Shown here one piece after another: positions 43,652 through 49,741 of a stretch of DNA of 49,741 bases. A model generated the notes under the pieces. It had not been told where the DNA came from. It saw only the letters and a list, made by a program, of their open reading frames with translations, and searched no databases. The stretch is from an uncultured Ruminiclostridium sp. (GTDB taxonomy: Bacteria; Bacillota; Clostridia; Oscillospirales; Ruminococcaceae): positions 1-49,741 of the forward strand of contig CALXBK010000010.1 of assembly GCA_944386545.1 (NCBI GenBank). Reading direction: 5' to 3'. The position numbers and the translations under genes are program-made. How positions within the stretch are numbered: the stretch's first letter is position 1; every line of letters begins with the position of its first letter.

Positions 43652-46264
43652 ATGAATTATTATTCAAACAAAACCGATGAGGTACTTGCCGAGCTTTCTA
43701 CAGGCAGGGACGGTCTTACATCCGCAGAGGCTGTAAAAAGAGCCGAAAAGTACGGAAAAAACGAAATTTCAGAGGGTAAGCGCAAGGGCGTGATAAGAGT
43801 ATTTGCAGAGCAGTTCCTGGATTTGCTTGTAATTATCCTTATCATTTCCGCAATCATCTCCATATTCGTGGGAGAGTTGACCAGTACTATCGTTATTCTA
43901 TGCGTTATCACCATGAACGCAATTTTAGGTACGGTGCAGCACTTCAAGGCGGAGAAATCGCTTGACGCGCTCAAGTCCATGTCCTCTCCCGCCGCAAAGG
44001 TTATCCGCGACGGAAGCGTTCATTCAATTGACGCCGCCGACCTTACCGTAGGCGACATTGTTATGATAGAGCAGGGCGACATTGTTCCCGCAGACGGCAG
44101 AATGATAAGCTGTGCGTCACTTCAGGTAAACGAAAGCTCGCTCACGGGCGAATCAAACGGTATTGATAAAATCTGCGAAACACTGGCAAGCGAGGAAATT
44201 CCGCTTGCCGACAGAAAGAATATGGTTTACACAGGCTCTCTTGTAACGGCGGGCAGAGGCATGTTTGTGGTTACCGATATAGGAATGAACACGGAACTCG
44301 GAAAGATAGCGGGACTTATCAACACCGCACAGAGGAAAAAGACTCCCTTGCAAAGAAGTCTTGACAAGTTCTCAAAGCAGCTTTCCATCGCAATACCCAT
44401 ACTGTGCCTTTTGGTGATGATACTTTATGTAGTCAGAGGCACCGCCCCGCTTGACGCACTTATGTTCGCCGTTGCCCTCGCAGTTGCGGCAATTCCCGAG
44501 GCTTTAAGCTCCATAGTTACAATTGCTCTTGCAATAGGCACACGTAAAATGGCAGAGCAGAACGCAGTCATTAAGGATTTGAAGGCGGTCGAGGGACTGG
44601 GCTGTGTATCCGTTGTATGCAGCGATAAGACAGGTACACTCACTCAGAATAAGATGACCGTAAGAGAGGTTTATTTAAACGGTGAAATCACCGAGGCGGC
44701 AACCGCTATCTGCTCCGACGGCGTTTCTCTGCTCAAAAAGGGTATGGCACTGTGTAACGACGCTGTTTACAGCGACGGCCACGTTCTGGGCGATCCTACC
44801 GAAACAGCGCTTTCTGACTACATGGGACAGAGCGAGTATGAGAGAATACGCACCGAAACTCCCAGAATAGCAGAGCTTCCCTTTGACAGCGACAGAAAGC
44901 TGATGAGCACCTTCCACATGATTAACGGCAAGGAAATAATGTTCACAAAGGGCGCAACCGACAACATAGTGAAAAAGCTGACATCTATAAACGACAACGG
45001 CACCGTCCGCACCATAACGGACGAGGACAAGGAAAAAATTCTTGCCGCAAACGACGATTTCTCAAAGAGAGGCATGAGAGTGCTCGGCTTTGCATACCGT
45101 ATAGTTGAGGACGGAAATCACAGCTTTGACGAAGAAAACGAGTTTATCTTCATCGGCTTGTCTGCTATGACCGATCCGCCAAGACCCGAAAGTAAGCTTG
45201 CCGTTGCCGACTGTATCAGCGCGGGTATCAAGCCTGTCATGATTACCGGCGACCACAAGGTTACCGCAAGCGCAATTGCTACCGAAATCGGCATTATGCA
45301 GCCCGGCGATATGAGCCTTGACGGTATGCAGGTTGACGCAATGAGCGACGAGGAGCTTGACGCAGTTATCGAAAAGGTATCGGTATATGCGAGAGTTTCT
45401 CCCGACAATAAGATAAGAATTGTAGACAGATGGCAGAAAAAGGGTATGATTGTCGCAATGACCGGCGACGGCGTAAATGACGCTCCTGCGCTTAAAAAGG
45501 CAGACGTCGGCGTTGCAATGGGTATCACAGGTACGCAGGTATCAAAGGATGCGGCTTCCATGATACTGATGGACGATAACTTTGCTACCATCATAAAGTC
45601 CGTTGCAAACGGCAGAGCAATTTACGCAAATATAACGAATGCGATCAAGTTCCTGCTTTCGGGCAACCTTGCGGCTATCATTACGGTACTGTTCACCGCA
45701 ATTCCCGGCTTCCCCGCACCGTTTAACGCCGTTCAGCTTCTGTTCATAAATCTGCTTACCGACTCGCTTCCTGCAATTGCAATCAGCATGGAGGAGGCAG
45801 ACAGGACGCTTCTTAAGGATAAGCCCCGTGACAGCAAGGCTTCCTTCCTTACAAAGAAAATGATAAGAGGACTTTTGTCGGGCGGTTTCCTTATCGCTTT
45901 GGTTGTAATCGCAGCATATCTTATCGGCACTTACACCGTGCTTCCCGAATTATCGGCGGCTCATGCGTGTGCAATGGCGTTCACAACGCTTTGTATGGCT
46001 CGTCTGTTCCACGGCTTTAACTGCCGCGGCAACAAATCGATATTCAAGCTCGGACTGCTGAGCAACAAGTATTCTCTGCTTGCGTTCATCGCAGGAATAG
46101 TTCTGCTTTGCTGTGCCGTATTTATCCCCGGCGTTACGGAGATATTCGGTACATCGACAATGACGCTCCAAAGCTTCGGTATTGCGGCAGGACTTGCATT
46201 TATCCCCACATTTATAATCCAGCTTATTCGTGTAATCAAAGAGTTAATCGGAAAGGGTAAGTAA
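43652..46264 (+). CDS. P2-type cation-transporting ATPase (probable Mn2+/Ca2+ exporter)
   Basis: The 870-residue protein has all P-type landmarks: the actuator TGES (165-168), the phosphorylated D325 in CSDKTGTLTQNKM, TGDGVNDAPALKKADVG in the P domain, the M4 motif AAIPEALSSIV (280-290) and the M6 motif NLLTDSLPAIA. The M4/M6 pattern is that of the P2A (SERCA/PMR1-like) group that carries Ca2+ or Mn2+. The manganese-type riboswitch upstream suggests Mn2+ export. GAAAGG lies 9 nt before the ATG. The stop is followed directly by the DUF368 start. Confidence 0.93.
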   Translation: MNYYSNKTDEVLAELSTGRDGLTSAEAVKRAEKYGKNEISEGKRKGVIRVFAEQFLDLLVIILIISAIISIFVGELTSTIVILCVITMNAILGTVQHFKAEKSLDALKSMSSPAAKVIRDGSVHSIDAADLTVGDIVMIEQGDIVPADGRMISCASLQVNESSLTGESNGIDKICETLASEEIPLADRKNMVYTGSLVTAGRGMFVVTDIGMNTELGKIAGLINTAQRKKTPLQRSLDKFSKQLSIAIPILCLLVMILYVVRGTAPLDALMFAVALAVAAIPEALSSIVTIALAIGTRKMAEQNAVIKDLKAVEGLGCVSVVCSDKTGTLTQNKMTVREVYLNGEITEAATAICSDGVSLLKKGMALCNDAVYSDGHVLGDPTETALSDYMGQSEYERIRTETPRIAELPFDSDRKLMSTFHMINGKEIMFTKGATDNIVKKLTSINDNGTVRTITDEDKEKILAANDDFSKRGMRVLGFAYRIVEDGNHSFDEENEFIFIGLSAMTDPPRPESKLAVADCISAGIKPVMITGDHKVTASAIATEIGIMQPGDMSLDGMQVDAMSDEELDAVIEKVSVYARVSPDNKIRIVDRWQKKGMIVAMTGDGVNDAPALKKADVGVAMGITGTQVSKDAASMILMDDNFATIIKSVANGRAIYANITNAIKFLLSGNLAAIITVLFTAIPGFPAPFNAVQLLFINLLTDSLPAIAISMEEADRTLLKDKPRDSKASFLTKKMIRGLLSGGFLIALVVIAAYLIGTYTVLPELSAAHACAMAFTTLCMARLFHGFNCRGNKSIFKLGLLSNKYSLLAFIAGIVLLCCAVFIPGVTEIFGTSTMTLQSFGIAAGLAFIPTFIIQLIRVIKELIGKGK

Positions 46265-47122
46265 TTGAGCTTTAAAGAATGTAGGAAAAATGTCGCTTTC
46301 GGTGCGATTATAGGAAGCTCCATGCTTCTTCCCGGCGTCAGCGGCGGCACCTGCGCCATTATCCTCGGAATTTACGACAGGCTGATAAAGGCTGTCGGAA
46401 GTCTGACAAAGGATTTTAAGAACAATGTGCTGTTTTTGCTCACCGTGCTTATAGGCGGCGGTATCGGAGTTGTCTGCTTTTCCTGGATAGTTTCCTATCT
46501 GCTTGATAACTTCGGGCTGTTTATGAATTTTCTGTTTATGGGCGCCGTACTCGGTACGGTCCCCATAATATACAGACAGTCCGGCGCAAAGGGCGTGAAA
46601 TTCACCGATTTAATCTTTGCGGCGTTAGGTATGCTTATTTCCGTCGGAATTGCCCTTATCCCCAAAAATCTGCTGAGCGTTCAGTCGGTATCGGGTATAG
46701 GCGATGCGGCGATACTCTTTGCGGCAGGCTTCGGTGTTGCGGTTGCGCTTGTGCTTCCGGGTATTTCGGTGTCGCATACGCTCCTCGTAATCGGAATTTA
46801 CGACAGATTTGTAACGGCGGTTAAAACCCTCGATGTGCTTTATGTGCTTCCCGTGGGGCTGGGCTGTCTTGTCGGAATATTTGCAACGACAGGCTTTCTT
46901 GACTATCTTATGACAAAGTATACAAGAGCCGTCTATATGGTAATCGGCGGCTTTGTACTGTCCTCAGTGCCGCAGATACTGTTTGCGGATGACGGTAAGC
47001 TTCTCCTTCCTGCGGGAATAGAATGGCTGCCCTGCATTTTGCTTTTCGCAGTCGGCTTTGCGGGAATTGCGGCAATAGCATTAATCGAGAAAAAACGCAC
47101 AAAGGAAAGCACCGCAGAATAA
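46265..47122 (+). CDS. DUF368 (PopT-type) polyprenyl-phosphate translocase
   Basis: The 285-residue membrane protein starts at a TTG directly after the ATPase stop; GGAAAGGG lies 10 nt upstream. It has the DUF368 start FGAIIGSSMLLPGVSGGTCAIILGIYDRLI and an internal repeat of it (AVALVLPGISVSHTLLVIGIYDRF). Members of DUF368 have been reported as undecaprenyl-phosphate translocases (PopT). The gene should share the riboswitch-controlled transcript. It is the last core-type gene before the AT-rich segment; no terminator is visible after it. Confidence 0.85.
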   Translation: MSFKECRKNVAFGAIIGSSMLLPGVSGGTCAIILGIYDRLIKAVGSLTKDFKNNVLFLLTVLIGGGIGVVCFSWIVSYLLDNFGLFMNFLFMGAVLGTVPIIYRQSGAKGVKFTDLIFAALGMLISVGIALIPKNLLSVQSVSGIGDAAILFAAGFGVAVALVLPGISVSHTLLVIGIYDRFVTAVKTLDVLYVLPVGLGCLVGIFATTGFLDYLMTKYTRAVYMVIGGFVLSSVPQILFADDGKLLLPAGIEWLPCILLFAVGFAGIAAIALIEKKRTKESTAE

Positions 47123-47201
47123 TTAACGAATATAACAACACTACATACCTAGAGATTATATTGATTCTTCAAATGGAATACTGGGTTTTGTAAGGTTTTG
47201 T

Positions 47202-47900
47202 TTGAAGAAAAATAAATATTTGTCTTTGCATCTTAATGAGAAATATGTGCCTGACAAATGGGCATATAATATTACAGATTTCGAACATGAAAGTCTAATT
47301 TATGGAATAGATGATGAAAATAAACAGTTGCATTTAATGGGATTCAATAAAAACCAAACATTTGAACCATACTCTCTATCATATAACGATTTTTCTTTGG
47401 CATACAAAAATGTATTTTGTAATAAAGACCTTGTGATGTTATCATTCAAAATTCCTGACTTGGCTTATACATTAGATACTAAGAGGATAGTTGATTTTTT
47501 AAATGAATATCTATTAGGTATTAATTCTACATACCGAGAAACATTGATGTATGATGAAATGAATTGGGTCTTTGGTATTAAAGTATATGATGTAATGGTT
47601 GACAATGTTACTAAACTAAAGGATAAAAAGATCTCTTATTTATTATCTGAACATAAATCAATTATGAAAGAACGCGTTCGATATCTATATAGTCGTAATA
47701 AACTCAATAGAATTGATTTTGAAGAGCTTTTTGAAATGGCAGCAAATATTGAAGAATTATCGCAAATACTATTGATGATGTGTATTAAATTTAAAAAAAG
47801 CTCAAAGGAAAAATACGGAGACAAAATAACAGCTCATATTTTGAAAATGAAAGAAGAGGATAGGTGTTTTATTGAAAAATTCATTGAAAAACTAAGGTAG
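47202..47900 (+). CDS. 5'-truncated homologue of a peptide-cluster-associated (BtrH_N-like) protein
   Basis: The open frame begins just after a stop at 47133-47135. Its first codons read YIPRDYIDSSNGILGFVRFCLKKNKYLSLHLNEKY (landmark from 47142), then HESLIYGIDDENKQLHLMGF. This pattern resembles proteins, some annotated BtrH_N-like, found near bacterial peptide or natural-product genes, which usually have about 80 or more residues before this point. The likely start is lost. The only in-frame start near here is a TTG at 47202, giving 232 residues. Composition is clearly more AT-rich than the genes to the left. The family link is from memory of its pattern. Confidence 0.5.
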   Translation: MKKNKYLSLHLNEKYVPDKWAYNITDFEHESLIYGIDDENKQLHLMGFNKNQTFEPYSLSYNDFSLAYKNVFCNKDLVMLSFKIPDLAYTLDTKRIVDFLNEYLLGINSTYRETLMYDEMNWVFGIKVYDVMVDNVTKLKDKKISYLLSEHKSIMKERVRYLYSRNKLNRIDFEELFEMAANIEELSQILLMMCIKFKKSSKEKYGDKITAHILKMKEEDRCFIEKFIEKLR

Positions 47901-48198
47901 TAGTTTAGAGCCTGTTTATATAAAAAACGTTTCAAAAATATAGCAATCAAAATGATTGAGGTTAGGATAATTTCAAGTTATCATAACAAGTTAAAGCTTT
48001 ATATATCTATCTTTTGGACCTTCAGTAAATTGTGAACTTTCAACACAATTTTACATTCGACCATAGAAAAAGTGGAAGAGACTTGAAAAGCGTAAAAAAT
48101 TGCAATCTTCCGAAAAAAGAGTATACAATCGGTCGAAAATATAGTATGATATCGAGTGAGAAGGATCAATCAATATCGGATGCAGAAAGGAGATGCTT

Positions 48199-48596
48199 AT
48201 GTATATGAATAGTACCATAAAAATTCCGACTGAACTGGGTAAATTCAGTCGATTAAAGAAGAGAAATATAATCTATAGTCGGTATACTGGGTGGCGAAAC
48301 TTACCATCCCGAAAAGAAGTATAATGTGCCTAATCATAAGTTCATTGGCAAGATTCCTAGCCTTACTTCAAGAAAGATCACTACGTCAGAAGCAATTGAT
48401 CTGTATAAAAGCCGAGATATATCGGAATAATTGTTCCGCAATGACAAGAGCAATCTCAATGACTAAAATCTGCGAAATCACAGTAATGAAATCGGCATCG
48501 GCAAAAATATTTGTCGAGTTTATTGCTTTGATCATTCGATGCAGAATTTACACCTTGCTGCAAAAAGAGAAGGTAAGACCACAGCATAGCATAATA
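48199..48596 (+). pseudogene. Remnant of an IS4/IS1634-type transposase gene
   Basis: A start (ATG 48199, AAGGAG upstream) opens a 41-codon frame (MNSTIKIPTELGKFSRLKK) that stops at 48324. Another frame carries TYHPEKKYNVPNHKFIGK, typical of the N-terminal part of IS1634-like transposases. It runs straight into SRKITTSEAIDLYKSRDISE, then, past a stop, LFRNDKSNL. A further frame shows SAKIFVEFIALIIRCRIYTLL, the family C-terminus. The central DDE region is missing and at least two frameshifts separate the pieces. The gap 47901-48198 is AT-rich without a gene. Confidence 0.8.
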
Positions 48597-48631
48597 ATGT
48601 AATCGTTAGAATTATAAAAGGAGTACATGTA

Positions 48632-49462
48632 ATGAGAAATCTAATAACCTTAAATGACATATCTAAAGAAGAACTTTTTTTAATATTTGATAAGGCTGAT
48701 TATTATAAGGAAAAACCTTTTGATAAACGTTTTGATGAGAAATGCTTTGTCTTGTTTTTTCCAGAATCAAGCATAAGAACAAGAGTAACATTTGAACGTG
48801 GAATAGCTGACCTTGGGGGACAAAGTATACTGTTTCCATCAGATTCGCTAAACAAAAAAGAAGATTATAAAGATGTTATTGGATACCTTAACAACTGGAT
48901 AGATTGTATCGTTATAAGATACAATGATCTTGAAGTGATAAAAAGGCTAGCAGAATACAGTGAAAAACCTATAATAAACGGACTTTCAAATCTTAATCAT
49001 CCATGTGAGATTATAACAGATCTTTATGGCTTATATAAAAAAGATAATAATTTCCTAAAGTACAATTATTTATATGTTGGGGCAAACAGCAACATAGGAT
49101 ATGCGTGGAAAGAAGCTTCAGAAGCATTCGGAATTAGTTTCATGCAAAGTAGCCCTGATGAATACAAAATTGAAGGAATAAGACATAATACAGATATAAA
49201 AGAAGCAATAAAATATGCAGATGTTGTAATAACGGATTCGTTATCAAAAGATCGTGTTGAAGCTTTTAAATCGTATCAGATTACAAAAGAACTCCTGATT
49301 TCTTCAGGAAAGAAAATAATTTTTAATCCCTGTCCACCGTTTTATAGGGGGGAAGAAGTGTCAGCAGATGCTATTTCAAGTGAATGCTTTGTTGGATATG
49401 TTTTTAAAAAGCCTTTGATAAATGTTCAAAAAGCAATAATGGATTTTTGTATTTTTTCATAA
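48632..49462 (+). CDS. Short carbamoyltransferase-like protein
   Basis: The 276-residue protein matches the ornithine/aspartate carbamoyltransferase fold. The carbamoyl-phosphate loop reads PESSIRTRVTFERG (S46-R51), HPC lies in LNHPCEIITDLYG (123-125), and the end holds NPCPPFYRGEEV, which resembles the HCLPxxRGEEV of OTCases with the first residue changed. The ornithine-binding SMG loop is not found; that part reads TDSLSKD. It is shorter than OTCase (about 310-330 residues). Gene and region are AT-rich, so it may be an acquired enzyme acting on another amine. AAGGAG precedes the ATG. Confidence 0.7.
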   Translation: MRNLITLNDISKEELFLIFDKADYYKEKPFDKRFDEKCFVLFFPESSIRTRVTFERGIADLGGQSILFPSDSLNKKEDYKDVIGYLNNWIDCIVIRYNDLEVIKRLAEYSEKPIINGLSNLNHPCEIITDLYGLYKKDNNFLKYNYLYVGANSNIGYAWKEASEAFGISFMQSSPDEYKIEGIRHNTDIKEAIKYADVVITDSLSKDRVEAFKSYQITKELLISSGKKIIFNPCPPFYRGEEVSADAISSECFVGYVFKKPLINVQKAIMDFCIFS

Positions 49463-49479
49463 TACATGGGAGAGACACA

Positions 49480-49557
49480 ATGTGCGATAAAAAAGAACTG
49501 TCTATTTTACTACCTTTATCAAAAGCGTATCATAGAATATCATTTTTGCATAAATAA
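49480..49557 (+). CDS. 25-residue ORF, possibly a gene fragment
   Basis: The frame MCDKKELSILLPLSKAYHRI... (25 residues) follows the carbamoyltransferase by 17 nt with GGAGAG as a ribosome binding site. After the stop the same frame continues with further plausible codons (LYQYVYGSKFYQE). It may be the start of a decayed gene in the same operon. No family was recognised. Confidence 0.35.
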   Translation: MCDKKELSILLPLSKAYHRISFLHK

Positions 49558-49632
49558 TTATATCAATATGTTTATGGAAGCAAATTTTATCAAGAATGCT
49601 TATAATACATTTTGGGGCTATGCAAATTCAGA

Positions 49633-49665
49633 TATAACTTAGGCAAGATGTCCCCCGCCTCTAAG
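49633..49665 (+). repeat. Second copy of the 33-nt element
   Basis: This segment matches 15188-15220 in 31 of 33 bases and includes TGTCCCCCGCCTCTAAG. It diverges right after CTAAG, before the hairpin partner seen at 15219-15228, so it cannot form that hairpin. This fits a truncated end of an IS200/IS605-like element. Confidence 0.6.
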
Positions 49666-49678
49666 CACGGCAACAGCA

Positions 49679-49707
49679 TTTACTTTTTCGCAGAAAAGAT
49701 GTATAAT
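49679..49707 (+). promoter_or_regulatory. Candidate promoter at the right end of the window
   Basis: TTTACT (49679-49684) and TATAAT (49702-49707) are 17 nt apart. The start would fall at about 49714, next to an ATG at 49715, so either the transcript is leaderless or the start codon lies further right. Confidence 0.5.
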
Positions 49708-49714
49708 AGGAGAT

Positions 49715-49741
49715 ATGAATATAGAAGAATTAAAAATGGGG
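49715..49741 (+). CDS. 5' end of a gene cut by the window edge
   Basis: ATG at 49715 begins MNIEELKMG and runs off the window. AGGAG (49708-49712) is only 2 nt before it, which is short, so the in-frame ATG at 49736 may be the real start. Too little sequence to name a product. Confidence 0.3.

Noticed and set aside
48291..48602. Open frame of about 100 codons ending in a transposase-like segment
   Set aside because: Only its last part matches a transposase C-terminus; the rest is out of frame with the other fragments, so it is part of the pseudogene and not a separate gene.

Overview
The window looks like chromosomal DNA from a Gram-positive, spore-forming, cellulolytic clostridium, most like Ruminococcus or [Eubacterium] siraeum (Oscillospiraceae/Ruminococcaceae). 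The evidence is an alpha/beta-type small acid-soluble spore protein and SpoVG, a membrane-anchored GH5 cellulase with a CBM2-like module, a LysM-G5-M23 cell-wall peptidase, and vegetative promoters of the TTGACA-N17-TATAAT type. Protein similarity only suggests the genus; nothing here proves it.

Layout. Positions 1-6934 hold a minus-strand housekeeping run, pyrG-ppk-polA-rimI, with pyrG on its own strong promoter. Positions 7272-14942 hold a plus-strand run: lipoprotein adaptor, FtsX-type permease, small membrane protein, TtcA, a divergent CCA-adding-enzyme homologue, a pentapeptide-period repeat protein and a DxD glycosyltransferase-like protein. Next come the M23 peptidase gene behind a long structured leader, an ammonium transporter fused to a PII domain behind what looks like an ANTAR antitermination leader, the GH5 cellulase, and the spore protein. 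Positions 22279-29714 hold tmk, a DUF2156 protein, a DJ-1/PfpI protein, 5-formyl-THF cyclo-ligase, mltG, a U32 peptidase and a tandem SGNH/DUF6270-like protein. murC (minus) and spoVG (plus) diverge at about 31.2 kb.

Positions 31559-39285 are a second minus-strand cluster: a degenerate D-Ala-D-Ala ligase homologue, ywiB (DUF1934), argS, a homocysteine S-methyltransferase homologue, a YfhO membrane protein and a NUDIX hydrolase. A PAS-GGDEF diguanylate cyclase (minus) and an MFS transporter (plus) diverge at about 42 kb. A yybP-ykoY (Mn2+) type riboswitch with a full intrinsic terminator precedes a P2-type cation ATPase, and the ATPase gene is followed without a gap by a DUF368 (PopT-type) gene.

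After about 47,123 the base composition becomes much more AT-rich and gene quality drops. This segment has a 5'-truncated gene resembling a family seen near peptide/natural-product clusters, a deleted and frameshifted IS4/IS1634-type transposase remnant, a short carbamoyltransferase-like gene, a 25-codon ORF, and a 33-nt element also present in the M23 gene leader. It looks like a decaying horizontally acquired island joined to the core genome just after the DUF368 gene.

The most interesting signals are the ANTAR-type leader of the Amt-PII fusion; the Mn riboswitch apparently controlling both a cation pump and a predicted undecaprenyl-phosphate translocase; two enzyme homologues (Ddl-like and CCA-like) that have lost signature catalytic residues but sit in intact operons; the pentapeptide-repeat/glycosyltransferase-like pair; and the foreign junction at 47.1 kb. 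All assignments come from reading motifs by eye; no database search was run.
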